Positions 46,296 to 58,488 of a stretch of DNA of 64,000 nt are shown here, piece after piece. The notes below the pieces were generated by a model. That model searched no databases. It worked only from the letters and a program-made list of their open reading frames with translations, and was not told the origin of the DNA. This DNA is from Dasypus novemcinctus (taxonomy: Eukaryota; Chordata; Mammalia; Cingulata; Dasypodidae). Location of the stretch: assembly GCF_030445035.2 (NCBI RefSeq), contig NC_080680.1, positions 96,229,157-96,293,156 on the forward strand, given 5' to 3'. A program made the position numbers and the translations under genes. Each line of letters begins with the position of its first letter. The first letter of the stretch is position 1.

Positions 46296-47572
46296 TATAT
46301 AAAAAAAGAAAGAAATGTGTTTGGCTGGGCAAGGGACCCTGAATAGCAAAAAGTATATTGAAAAAGAAAAAGGAACTTGGAGGAATCATGACACCTGACT
46401 TTAAAGCAGTGGTCAAAACTACATGGTATTGGTACAAGGATAGACATACTGATGATGAAACTGAATTGAGAGTTCTGATATAGATCCTCACATATACAGT
46501 CAACTGATGTTCAACAAGTCTACTAAGCTCACTCAACTGGGACAGAATGGTCTCTTCAATAAATGGTGCTTGAAGAACTGGATATCCATATCCAACAGAA
46601 TGAGATGATCACCACCTAATGTTCTATACAAAAATTAACTCAAGATGAGTCAAAGACCTAAATGTAAGAACCAAGATCTTAAAGGTCCTAAAAGGTAATG
46701 AAGGGAAGCATTTAGGAGATCTTGTAGTAGGTGGTTTCATAAATTTACACTCAAAGTGTGAGCAATAAATGATAAAATAAATAAATGGTACCTTCTCAAA
46801 ATCAAAAATGTTTGTGCTTCAAAGGATATTGTCAAGAATTTGAAAAAAAACAGCCTACTCAATGGCAGAAAACATTTGGTAACCATTTATCTAATAAGGG
46901 TATAATATTGAGCATATATAAAGAAATCCTGCATCTTGAAAATAAAAAGACAAACAACCCATTTTAAAAATGGGCAAGATATTTTAATAGACCCTTCTCA
47001 AAGAAGAAATACAAATGGATAAAAAGCACATGAAAAGATACTCAACATGACTAGGTATTGGGAAAATTAAAATCAAAACTACAATGTTATGTCATCTTAC
47101 ACCTATTAGACTGGTTGCTATTTTTAAAAAATACAAACTACAAGTGTTGGAAAGGATGTGGAGGAAAGGGACCCCTCATCCACTAATGTTGGAAATGTAG
47201 AATTGTCCATTGTGGAGGACAGCTTGGCAGGTCCTCTGGAAACTAACAATAGAACTGCCATATGACCCAGCAATGCCACTTCTGGGTTTATATCCAGAAG
47301 AACAGAAAACAAGGGCATGAACAGATTTATGCACACCAATGTTCATAGCACATTTTTCACTATTGTCAAAAGTTGGAAGCCAACCTAGTGTCCATCAACA
47401 GATGAACGCATAAGCAAAATATAGTATATATGTATAATGGAATATTACTTAGCTGTAAGAAGAAATGCATTATGAACTCATGGGATAACATGGGCGAATC
47501 TTGAAGACCTTTGTTGAGTGAAGTAAGCTAGTAACTGAAGGACAAATATTACATGACCTCAATGATATGACT

Positions 47573-49040
47573 TAAGCAAAGTGAGCAGACTCACGGAGCT
47601 AGTGTCTGGTATCTAGGCTATCAGGAGACAGAAAGGGAGTAGAGGGTGGTAAGCTGATGCCCATATGGGCAAAAATCTATGATAAGGTGGAAGGGGGTGA
47701 TTGGGTAGTTGATGGGGTGAAGGTAGTGCAGTGGTGCGATTGAATTCAATGATGCTGGAATGTGAGGGTAGTAGGGTGGTGTTGTTAGGTTGGACTATCT
47801 ATGAAACTGGAAGAAGGGCTTGAGGAAGAGCAGGGAACTCTGGATATCTGTAGGTTTGGGATTAAAAGTACAATGGTGGGAATGTCCTTTTGGCAAATAT
47901 GGCAGGAGAAGGTTACTGGTGCAGAGTGTTTGTGTTGGTGGGGTATACAGAATAGGGCACACCTGGGTATGCTTCTATGGAATATGAAAACGTCCATCTT
48001 GTCATAGTGTGTTATCTCTGTGGGTGGAGATCCACACAATAAACAAACAAAAAAAATATATTAAACTCCCATCCTGGCGTGTCCTGCTATGTTCTCACTT
48101 AGAAGGGCAAGAATATCTCAAGAACATAGGAAATATCTAATAAAAGGAAACAGAGAAATATGTAAAGACCTCATTATTATTGCATATAACTATGAAACTT
48201 ATCCTTCAAAAACTGAAACTTAGTGGTTACCATAGATTCTGAGGGGATTGGGAGGGAAGACTAGAATAGAAGGAACATAGGGCAATTTATGGCATTGAAA
48301 TTGTTCTGCATGATCATCTAATAATGGATATAGGTCATTTAAAATTTTGTGAGATCCTGTAAAAGTATACATGATAAAATGTAAACCATAATGTAAACGA
48401 TTGACCATGGTGTATTAGTCAGCCAAAGCGTTGCTGATACAAAATACCAGAAATTGGTTGTTTTTTATAAAGGGTATTTATTTAGGGTAGGAACCTACAG
48501 ATACCAGGCCATAAAGCATAAGTTACTTACCTCACCAAAGTCTATTTTCATGTGTTGGAGCGAAATAGCTGCCAATATCTGCCAGGGTTCAGGCTTCCTG
48601 GGTTCCTCCCTTCCTGGGTTTTGCTTCTCTCTCCGTTGAGAGTTCCTCTCCTCCCAGGGCTCCAGCTTCAGCATCAAACTCCAACACTAAGAACCCTTTG
48701 TCATGCTATATCCCTACTGGCACAAGAGGTTTACATAATTACTTAATCAAGTAAACTTATGAATCCAATATAATCTAATATACCCAGACGAAAAGATCAG
48801 TTTACAAAAAATAATCCAATATTTCTTTTTGAAATTCATCAATAATATCAAACTGTTACACATGGTTAGTAACAATGCCTAAATATTTGTACATCAATTG
48901 TAACAAATGTACCATACACATGTAAAATGATATTAGTGGGGGAGAGTGGAAGAAGGGGATGATTGGGTATAGGGAAATCCCTTATATTTTCTATGTGACT
49001 TTTCTGTAACCTAATGCTTCTTTGTAGATAAAGCAAAAAA
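47573..49040 (+). mobile_element. 3' UTR of L1 #2, interrupted by solo LTR
   Basis: Follows the ORF2 stop with text shared with other older L1 3' UTRs (GGGTATGCTTCTATGGAATA, GTGGGTGGAGATCCACACAA). It ends after 48866 with TTATATTTTCTATGTGACTT and CTTTGTAGATAAAGCAAAAA. The part between 48411 and 48860 is an LTR. Confidence 0.75.
48411..48860 (-). mobile_element. Solo LTR with exact 5-bp TSD
   Basis: The LTR runs from TGTATTAGTC to CTGTTACA on the plus strand, flanked by CATGG at 48406-48410 and 48861-48865. The host L1 text ACCATGGTTAGTAACAATGC is restored across the site, matching 50574-50593. The 5-bp duplication and TG...CA ends support an ERVL/MaLR-class LTR. No internal sequence remains. 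Confidence 0.88.
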
Positions 49041-49189
49041 ATTAAGACCCTGTGGGAATACATGGAAGAAATTTCCACTGTACATAAAAGGCAACTTATA
49101 CTGTAGTTATGAAAGACATAATGAAAAAAGTTTTATTTTATTTATTATTATTATTATTTTATTTTCTTATTGTTTTTATTTGTTTATTT

Positions 49190-50690
49190 TTTGCTTTGAT
49201 TTGGGGGAGGTTTTGGGTGACATAAGGGTCACAACTGTGGCAGGTGGGGATTACTGGTGCAGGGTATCAGTGAAGGGGGGATATGTGGGGAGGAGTACAC
49301 CTGGGACATGCCTGTATGGCATATGAATATATTCAAATGGTTGTGGGGTGTTGTCTCAGTGGGTGGAGACCCACACGATTCTTGCCACTGCAAGAATCCC
49401 CTGAGTACATGGGCAGTGCCTAGTGAGGGAGGACAGACCATTATGCCAGGCTCTTGATACTGATGGTTGTACACATGAACCTTGTTCTTGTGAAATTGAA
49501 ACTTTGCCTAGTATTACATATTACCTAAGATTTACCTCCTGAAAACCTCCGGTAGCTCAAATGTGACCTGTCTCTAAGCCAAACTCAGCATATAAATGCA
49601 CTACCTTCCCCCAGTGTGGGACATGACTCCTAGGGATGAGTTTCCCTGGCACCAAGGGATTATTACCAAGTGTCAACCAGCCAAGCATTTGGAAAAATAT
49701 CTTGACAAAAAGGGGGAAATATTAAGTACAAATGAGTTTTTATGGCTAAGAAATCTCAAAGTGAGTTGAGAGGTCATTCCAAAGATTACACTTATGCATG
49801 TCTCAGCAGGCTCTGACTGACTGCCACAGCAAACAGTGCCTCAAATGATGGGGCTTCTGAGGGCTCTAGAAACATCTAGGCACTATAGGCAGGGCAGACA
49901 ATCTCAGGATTCAACACCCTGTCAGTAAGCCTTATTTTGGAATATATGCTTCCCAATGTAACAGAGTTAGACTCATTTATAACTTTCCTACACCTGACTC
50001 TTCTGCCCCTTTTATTTGTACCAATAATTAACACTATACTCATTAAATATATGTCCCAGAGTCTTAAATGTTCTAGCTGTTCATATGCTAGGTGAGCCCT
50101 GAATCTCAGGGAGTTGCAACACCTATGCTCCAGTTCATCGGAAATGCCCAGGACAACTAACAAAAGGATGTTGATAGACAACACTCATCCCAAAAAGCAG
50201 AGTATCTATAACTTCAAAGAAGACAGTTCCATCCATCTGTCCCAAGGATCTAAGTCCTCTTTCAGTCAGATACAGAGTGGGCATCATCATCCTTGAATCC
50301 TCAAGATTGAGGAACGAACAAACATAAGGGGGGAATGCAACTATGGTCTAAATAGACTTACTATTTTTCTAGCAATGGAAGAATTTCTGTCATTGATATA
50401 AAGGCACTGACCACCAGAAGTTCTGATGGGAGAGAGAGGGAAGAATAGGTATAACATGGGATATTTTGGGGACATTGGAATTGTCCTTCATGACATTGCA
50501 GTGATGGATACAGGCCATTATATATTTTCGTCAAAACTTATAAAATTGCTTGGTGCAAAATGTAAACTATAGACCATGGTTAATAGCAATGCTTCAGTAT
50601 GTGTTCATCAATTGTAAGAAATGCACCACACTAATGAAAGATGCTGTTAGTGGAGGCAAGTGGGGGAGGAGTAGGGGTGGCTTTATGGGA
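49190..50690 (+). mobile_element. L1 3' UTR, long 5'-truncated copy of older subfamily
   Basis: Contains, in order, the blocks of the L1 3' UTR from AGACCCACACGATTC (49367) through CACCAAGGGATTATTACC (49652), AGTTGCAACACCTATGCTCC (50112) to AGTGGGGGAGGAGTAGG (50659). A TTA-rich low-complexity stretch at 49130-49190 lies just before it. No ORF. Confidence 0.75.
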
Positions 50691-51084
50691 ATCAATACCC
50701 CTACCCCAATGGGATATCGAGCTTGCCTGCACTCCTTATGTGGATTAGTGGATCATTTCTGGAGGGAACAGAATAACCCCTTTGTGCATACTGAGGTTCC
50801 TATATGTTGGTGCCAATTATTGGGTGGCAGCTAGAAATAGACAACTAGAATATTTGTCTCCAGCTTGACCTCCCAAAATTTTGGTTGCCGATAAGCAGTT
50901 GGATACAGCTACTGCAATGTTAAAAGCAATTAAGTCAAAGCAGGCTAGGCAAAGGATTACCTGCTTTATACCATACAAGAAGAGCACCCTGGAGGTGGGC
51001 GTGGGGGGTGGGTCCAGTTCAGAAGGAGTAGAGGAGGCATTGGAATCCTTTAAAATGGAGGTATTCCTAAGGTGATGAGATATA

Positions 51085-51475
51085 CAATGGAATATTATTC
51101 ACACTTAATGAGTAATGAAGGTTTGATACATACTACAATGTTGATGATATTTGGAGATCATGATGACTTAAATAAGCAAGAAAAACTAAGAAAATATTGT
51201 GTGATTTCAATGATATTAAATAATTAAAATATATAAATTTATAGAGTTTGAAACTAGAATACAGGATAAGAGGGGCAAGGTAGGTTGGAAATGGAGATAG
51301 AATACTGAAATGGTACTGAGATTCTGTTTGGAGTGATAGAAAAGTTTTGCTCTTGGATAGCGATGATGGTAGTACAACATTGTAAATGTAATCATCATCA
51401 TTGAGATATACATTTGAATGCGATTAAATAGAGAAATTTTAGGTAATATATATATTACAAGAATAAACATTTTTA
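51085..51475 (+). mobile_element. L1M 3' end
   Basis: Text typical of an old L1 3' terminus in sense: CAATGGAATATTATTCAC, GATACATACTACAATGTTGA, TTTCAATGATATTAAATAAT, TGGATAGCGATGATGGTAGT, ATATATATTACAAGAATAAA. In copy A only its first 30 bases remain (2058-2090). Confidence 0.7.
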
Positions 51476-52792
51476 AACCATAGAACTGTTCAAAACCATC
51501 AAGGACACTAAATTAAACAATTAGATGTTAGTATAATAATTATAATATGGTTTCATCTATTGTACAATGGGACCACAATAATATAAACTGTTAATAAGAA
51601 ATCCTGTGTTTGAGGTGGTGGTATATGTGGGAACTCTGTACTTGATGCACAATTTTTCTGTATACTGGCAATTTCTCTAAATAAGGAAAACCAATAACTC
51701 AGATGCATTTAGTTTCCTTTTGGAGTTTGCTAGATATTTACTATAATAAACAAGGATGAACAAACATTAGGCTGCTATCCTTGAAGGGGTAAAAGCAGAT
51801 GGAGAACGAAGAAAACTGGAGATATTCCCAGTAAACTGATTGACCATAATTTATTAATTTGGCCACACTTGATATTATTCCCTGAAACAAGCCAACTGGG
51901 GTCATAGGGAAAATGATGGATTCTCCAAGAATTCCAAAGAAATCCTCTATGTGGAGTTCTCTGTAATGTCTGCCAGTGTCTTTTCCTTGGCATTTCCAGT
52001 TGCGATCAGTAAGGCATCATTACCATTTCCCACATTAAAATTGTGCAGTGTGCATTGTAGTAAACCTACTTCTAAAAAAGGGTGAGGTGATTAAATGAGT
52101 GAAAACACATCCCATAATTAGATTATCTGGAATTTATTAATAGAGGGCCTCATAAATATCAGTTATTTTATTGTTATTATTTATAGACTCATTGCATTCT
52201 GATGCTCACACCTAGGTACAATTTTGGTTTCATAGCCCCGTAGCTCAGAACAGCTGTTATTCAAACAAAAAAGTAGGAGTAACCCTCATTTTATCTTTCT
52301 CACACTGCTCTCAATTCATCAGCAACCCCCGTTCTAGCTTCCAACTAGATTGCCACCTCCACTGCTACCAGCACAGGCTGAATCACCCCCTTTTCCTTTA
52401 ACTGGAATATTGTAATAGCTTCCCAGATGTTCTCCTTCTTTCTACACCTGACATGTTTCCAACTATCTACTTCAAACACACATACAGAAAGATGTGTGTT
52501 AAAACTGAATTATGTTGGTCTTCTGCTGAAAAGATTCCAAGGGCTTCACAAATAATTCACAGGAAAAATCAAGTTACCAGACTTATAAGATCTTAACTAC
52601 TGTTAGTTCCAAAACGGTCTCTGATTGCTTTTTTACCTTCTCACTTCTGTCCAGTCATGCTAACCTCTTTTTGATTCTTGGAGCATAGCTGGAACTATCA
52701 CATATCAGCAATTTGCAGTTGTTGTCTCCACTACCTTGAATGCTTAACCTACAAATACGATCATTGCCTAGCTACCTTGTCACCTTCAATCC
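51476..52792. other. Non-coding duplicated flank, no gene
   Basis: 51690-52290 matches 2640-3235, and 52290-52790 matches 5011-5910 minus the SINE. The empty site for the copy-A DAS-III insertion is at about 52425-52435. Confidence 0.65.
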
Positions 52793-55287
52793 TGTGATAG
52801 TTTGAAGCTACATGGACCTCATAAAATCATGTTCTTAAAGGTAATCCATTCCTATGGATTTAAACCTCTTGTAAGTATTTCCTTTGGAATAGCTTACTTC
52901 TATTAAGGGCCTTTTAATTAGGTTACTTAAATAAGGCATGACCCAGAGTGGGTTTTAATCCTTTTACTGGAGTCCTTTATAAGACAATGCAACTCATAGA
53001 GAGAAGAGAAGAGGCCATAGAAATTTTAGAATAAGCCACAGAAGCAAAAAGCTGAAACAATGTAACCCAGAAGAGAAGGAAGGGACCGGCAGACACCACC
53101 ATGTGCCTTGTGCATTGCCATGAGCCAGAGGAGTCAAGAATTGCCTGCAGCTGTTTTGGGGCAGAACATTATCAACTGATGTTGCCATGATATGGACATT
53201 TTTCTCAACCTTGGAACTGTAAGCTTGTATTCCAATAAATCCACATTGTAAAAGCCGACACATTTCTGGTATATTGATTCAACAGCCTAGCAGACCTAAA
53301 CAGGTTTTGGTCCCAGGAAAGTGGGGTGCTGTTATAGCAAAGCCCTAAAAATTTAAAAAGGCTTTTAAATTAGTTAACAGATAGGGATGGGAAGAATTTT
53401 GAGATCATCATAGAAAAGACCTAGATTGCTTTGAACAGAATGTTGGCAGAATTATGGATGCTGAAAGACCAAAATGATGAATGGGTTATTGCAAACTAGA
53501 AGAAAGGTGATTCTTGTTTCATAGTGGCAAAGAACTTTGTCAAAATTGAGTCCTGATGTCTAATAGAAGGCAGAAATTAAAAGTGATGAAAAGCTTGGAT
53601 ATTTAGCTGAGGAGATTTACAAAGTAAATGTGGAAAATGCCCCCTAGCTTCTCTATGCAGCCTATAGCAAATGCAAGAGGAAAGGGATAAGCTGAGATCT
53701 GAATTGCTGGGCACAAAGAAAACAGAAATTGATGGTTTGGAAAATTCTGAGCTTCAGGAAAGTGAGTCCCCAAAGAATAGTGCCCCATTTGAAGACTGAA
53801 CAGAACATGAAACAAGTCAGCCATTTCAATGAAAGTCAGAATTGGAAATGCAGTTATTGAGAAAGGATTTGTGTAAAGTTTTATTGTCTGATAGTTGGGA
53901 CCACTGTATGCTATGTGTTAAACCAACAAGTTTTTTGTTAGATTAGTATGAAAAAAATCACTACCAGTTGCTACTAAAAGGGACAGAAAAGGGGCAGTTG
54001 AAGGAAAATTGAGTTCAAAGACAGAACTATGGAAGCTGATGTCTGGACTTAAGATATCTTCTTGAGCCAAGAGTGCAGACCTAACGAGGTTTGTGGAAAG
54101 GGTGAGTATGGCCTGGTTCTGGGAAATGGCAGGCCTTCCACACATTGTTCAGGAAGAGTGTTACCACCTATGGTTTCTCAGATGCCTGGGGGATTGTGAA
54201 GAGGCTGGTTGCCGCCCAGAAGCTTGAAGAGGTTGTAGCCTAGAGTTCTACCATGTACCCAGATTCTTGAAGAGGATGGAACCTAGAGTTCAGCCACCAC
54301 AGAGATGTTTCTTGAGGCTGGAGTTGAGAGCATGGCCATCACCCCAGTACTTGGATTTTGGAGCCCTCAACTCCTTCCTTGTTTGGAGAAAGCAGCATTG
54401 CTGCACAAATCATTGAAAAAGGTGTGGCTGATTATCCAACAAGCCCAGAGAACAAACCATCTTTCTGTAGATGACTCTCAGAACTTGAAATCTAATGTAA
54501 TGTTCCCTGGAGTTATTTGGGGGGAACTGTAACCCTGTTTTCCTTCTAATTTCTCTGTATGGAAATGGGAATATTTATAATATAACGGCCTCTCCATTGT
54601 GTATTGGAAGCACATAACTCGTTTGATAAGTTTCACAAGTCCACAGCCAGAAGGGGATTTTGTGCCAGAAGAGGCCATACATATAACCAATTTTGATCAG
54701 ACTTGGTAATTGATATTGTTACTTAAAAAATGTAAGGATTTATAAGATGTTGTGATGGAATAAATGAATTTTGACCATGAAAAAAAACATGTCTTTGTGG
54801 GTTCCAGAGGATGGCAGGCAAAGGATTGAAGATATATGGACACCAGAAAATCATGTTTCTAAAGCTAACCCATTCCTGTGGGCATAAACCTATTGTAGGC
54901 CTTTTGATTAGGTTACTTCAGTAAGGAATGGTCCAGGGTGGGTCTTAATCTCCTTACTGGAGTCCTTTATAAAAAAAACGTAATTCAGAGATAGAAAAGA
55001 GAAGACCACAGAACCAAAAGAAAAAACCACAAAAGTCAGAAGCTGAGGTAACAAAACCAGGAAGAGAAAGGAGAGTACAGCAAACACCACTAGGTGCCTT
55101 GCCATGTGACAGAGGAGTCCAGGATTGCTGGTAGTGAGTCTTCAAGGAGAAAGCATTGCTTGATGATGGCTTGATTTGTATATTTTTCTCAGCCTCAGAA
55201 CCATACACTTGTAAGCCAATAAATCCCCATTGTAAAAGCCAAACCAATTCTTACGTAATGTTTTTGGCAGCCTAACAGACTAAAACA
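52793..55287 (+). mobile_element. Complete MaLR-type LTR element (LTR-internal-LTR)
   Basis: The 5' LTR is at 52793-53302 and the 3' LTR at about 54812-55287. Both share AGTCCTTTATAA, CAATAAATCC-CATTGTAAAAGCC and CAGCCTA-CAGAC-TAAA-CA ends. The internal part starts GGTTTTGGTCCCAGGAAAGT, a MaLR primer-binding-site context, and is only about 1.5 kb, with no open frame, as usual for this non-autonomous ERVL-related class. AATCC before and AATAT after the element are weak duplication candidates. Copy A has the empty site near 5910. Confidence 0.85.
53303..54811 (+). other. MaLR internal region, non-coding
   Basis: Closely parallels 62977-64000 (shared GCTGGGCACAA, AATAGTGCCCCATTTGAAGA versus GATAGTGCCCCATTTGAAGA, TTGGACCACTG/TTGGGACCACTG). 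Between about 54180 and 54310 it contains imperfect units with TTGAAGAGG followed by CCTAGAGTTC. No protein is encoded. Confidence 0.7.
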
Positions 55288-57502
55288 AATATTTTGTTCA
55301 AATTTCTCCTCTCAATATAACTAATCTTCATTGCACTACTTAAAATTGGAACCTATTCCATCATTCTTGATCTCTCAACAAAACTGGACTTTTAAATTTT
55401 AACATTTATTGTAATAATGTATATACAACTGAAAATTTCCCATTTTATCTACTTTTGGGTGTATAATTAAGTGATATTAATTATATTCCCTATATTGTCT
55501 ACTATTACCCACATATATTGATTGCTTAATGTTTTTCATCACCCTTTCTGCAGAAATCTGCACCCATTGAGTGTATCTCCCCATTCCTCTCGCCCTCTGC
55601 CATAGTTTGCCAAGGCTAATATGATAAACACCACAAAATGGCTTGCTTAAGTACACATACTTACTGGCTCACAAATTCAGAAATAAGAAATCCAAAATCA
55701 AGGCTCATCAGCTCCTTGCTTTCTCCATGAAGTCTATACCTCCTGGTGCAGGCTTGTCACAACCCTTGGATTCCTGGTCTTGTATCTTAAGGCATCCGGA
55801 AATACAGATCAAGGCACTCCCTGATTCCATTTTGGTAACATGTAAATAGGAGTCCAAAATGTAGCTGATAATACGTTTTCATTGGTTCATATTTACAAAT
55901 GGGTACAATCCACAGGAATGCTGTTTTGGCAGTAAAAGATAATTCATTTTCAGAGTTTAGAATAAAACAGGCAGATTTAGGCTGTACCCACCAAGTCTAA
56001 CACAGAAAACATTTTACATTGGTTTGGGAATGTAGAAATGGGATTAACTGGTCTGTTCTCTGATGGATTCTTCACACAGGCACAGACAAATAAATGTACA
56101 GATAATAAAGCCAAAAGATTTTCAATGTTTATATTTTAGCAAATCAACAAACAAAATGCACAACCTAGTAAATACTTTTAAAGGTAAGCATTATGAACTC
56201 TATTACCTTAAACTCTTAGAAGCATATTTACTTTCTATAACCATAGAAAAAGAAAGACAAAAAGATGACAAAGCCAAAAATCTGATTGCTATCCCATTTA
56301 CAGAAAAGATTTACATAATGATTTATCATCAAAATTCAAATTACATTTTTTATATTTTTCTAAAATAATATTTACCATCTTGAAATTAACTCAACTGTAA
56401 GGATTATAATGATTTTTTTCCTAAATCAATACATGTACCATCTTACATTTGAGAATTCTTTTCTTTTCAATAAGTTATGTGCTCATTAAGGAGTAAAAAG
56501 ATATGTTATCCAAAATGTGATATTCTTCAGACTTTTAATCTTAGTAGGAAAGTGGTTCTCTTCTTAAAGAGGGAACATATATTCCTAATGTAGTATAATC
56601 CTTCAGAAAAAAGGATTTATGTATTTTGGTATCATAGCAAGACATTCACATCATTCCAACAAATAAGGCAGTCCCTTAACTTGATTAGGAATATTGTTCT
56701 CACACTTGACATGACAGAAATGAGAGTCACAGGCAATGCCCTAGACGAGAGTTATGAGAAAAAAGGGGAATGAATATACTGAAAGCTAATGCAACTGGTC
56801 ATGAAATTTAACAAAGAATATCTGTGAACCAGCAGGTTATGAATTCTGTGGATTCTAAAAACACAATCAGGTAAGGATTTCTTACCAGGGATTAAAAAAA
56901 AGAAAGTAGCATTGAAAAGAAAAGTTTGGAGGATAACTGAGACAAGGTCTGACACTGTATTTCACTATAAACCAAATCATCACAAAACTTTTGATTAAAT
57001 AGTAATTACTTATACCACAATATTGTGGGTTGACATTTTGGGGGAGGTTGAGCTTAGCTGAATGGTGCTTCTGCTCTGTCCAGCCTCATCTATGCAGGAG
57101 GCCACATGTCTCTGCCATCACCTATCAGGTTACTTGGGGGTGGCTGCTTACATCCTGAGGTATCTTGTTTATTCTCCAGGTGGTCTCTTATCCTCAGGAA
57201 ATCTGGGTTGGGCTTGCTCAAAGTTCTCTCAAGGTCTAAGAGTTGCTGGAAGAAAAGCTACAAAGACATTTGAGTTCTTGGTATGGGTCACTTTCAATAT
57301 AACACCCAATACATCTATTATTGCTCAGAACAATTCACCGGCCCTGTTGAGATTTAAGAGGAGGGCAAATAAACACCACACAAAATGACACCTCATAGTA
57401 TTCTGCCTACTTTTGCAATCTACTAAAATTTTCAACTATCCAATTTTACAAAGAGTAATCACAGGCATCAGTAGGATAAATAAGAACATGAACTGCTAAC
57501 TG
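55288..57502. other. Non-coding 3' flank of OR locus B; includes MaLR LTR at 55600-55960
   Basis: Homologous to 5925-8990. 55600-55960 is the decayed counterpart of the LTR at 6484-6960 (CATAGTTTGCCAAGGCTAAT, AGAAATCCAAAATCAAGGC). Nothing else is recognised. Confidence 0.6.
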
Positions 57503-58444
57503 TCACATGACAAAAGTTATCCCCCTTCTATAAATTATAATCAAAGTTGATTTCATGTCTCTGTTCCTCAAGCTGTAGATGAAAGGGTTCAGCATGGGAG
57601 TCACTGCTGTGTACATAACTGATGCAATTACATCCTCGATTTTGGAATTGTTTGAAGAAGGAAAGAAGTAAACCATAGCAAGAGTCCCAAAGTATAGAAA
57701 TACAACAGAAAGGTGGGAGCCACAGGTGGAAAAGGCTTTACAGATCCCCTTTTTGGATGGGACCTTCAGAATAGTGGCCCCAATGCGGATGTAAGAACCC
57801 AAAACAGCACTCACTGACAGGAGAACGGACAATCCTCCCTCAGTGAAGATGACTAGCTCATTTACAGAAGTGTCTGAGCAGGTCAACTTAAACAGGGCTG
57901 TGATGGCACAGAAGTAATGGGGGATGGTATTGTCAGCACAAAAGGACAGGGGGGCCAAGAGCAGGGTGTGCAACAAAGCATGAACACAAGAGAAGAACCA
58001 ACAGCTAGCCACCAACAAGGCACACAGCTCCTCCCTCATGATGGTGGTGTAGTGCAGTGGGTGACAGATGGCCACATACCTGTCATAGGCCATCACTGCA
58101 AGAAGAAAACAGTCAGCACAAGCAAACAGTATGTAAAAATACATTTGGGAAATGCACCCAGCATACAGGATGGTTTTGTGATTAGTCTGGATGTCCATCA
58201 ACATCTTTGGGACAGTGACAGATGAGAAAGAGACATCAGTGAAAGCCAGGTGGCTGAGGAAGAATTACATGGGGGTGTGGAGGCTAGAGTCCAGCCTGAT
58301 GAGCAGGATGATGAGCAGGTTCCCCAGCACCGTGGTGAGGTACATGCCCAGGAAGAGGGCAAAGAACATGCCCTGCTGCTCTGGCCGGATGGGGAGTCCC
58401 AGGAGGAGGAATTCAGACACGCTGCTCTGGTTCTCCCACCTCAT
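57503..58444 (-). pseudogene. Olfactory receptor OR1J-like, full length with one internal stop
   Basis: A single-exon odorant receptor of 313 codons plus stop, the normal length. ATG is at 58444-58442, followed by an N-glycosylation site at N5 (NQS). Family landmarks: [10 protein letters not shown] in TM1, the TM2 motif PM-stop-FFLSHLAFTD, C97-type cysteine in YAGCISQMYF, MAYDRYVAICHPLHY after TM3, SFCADNTIPHYFC with the loop-2 cysteines, KAFSTCGSHLSVV in TM6 and PMLNPFIYSLRN in TM7. Codon 60, tyrosine in nearly all such receptors, is TAA (58265-58267); everything else is open. Copy A has an intact tyrosine codon at this spot, so the stop arose in B. Resemblance is strongest to human OR1J receptors; the exact orthologue is not resolved. 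Internal starts (M81) would lack TM1 and part of TM2. Confidence 0.93.
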
Positions 58445-58459
58445 GCTGCTCTTTTATCT

Positions 58460-58488
58460 CTTGGGAATTAAGAAAAGAGAGAAATACT
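58460..58488 (-). promoter_or_regulatory. Possible splice acceptor upstream of OR ATG
   Basis: On the minus strand a pyrimidine-rich tract (TTTCTCTCTTTTCTTAATTC) ends in CCCAAG about 16 bases before the ATG. Olfactory receptor coding exons are commonly preceded by an intron in the 5' UTR, so this is a reasonable acceptor. It is a prediction only. Confidence 0.4.

Larger units (their letters stand above)
41930..47572 (+). pseudogene. L1 ORF2, decayed and split by three insertions (L1 #2)
   Basis: ORF2 text runs from AACATTGAATATCAATGGAT (about 41960) to TGACCTCAATGATATGACTT (about 47572). Surviving frames include the endonuclease (42918-43301, with GDFNIPLS and SDHNGMKLKI), a reverse transcriptase piece (44745-44966, with [10 protein letters not shown]) and a C-terminal piece (46785-46967). 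It is interrupted by an LTR (42038-42687), an L1 3' end (43929-44278) and another L1 3' UTR (about 45363-46295). Many stops and frameshifts. Confidence 0.85.
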
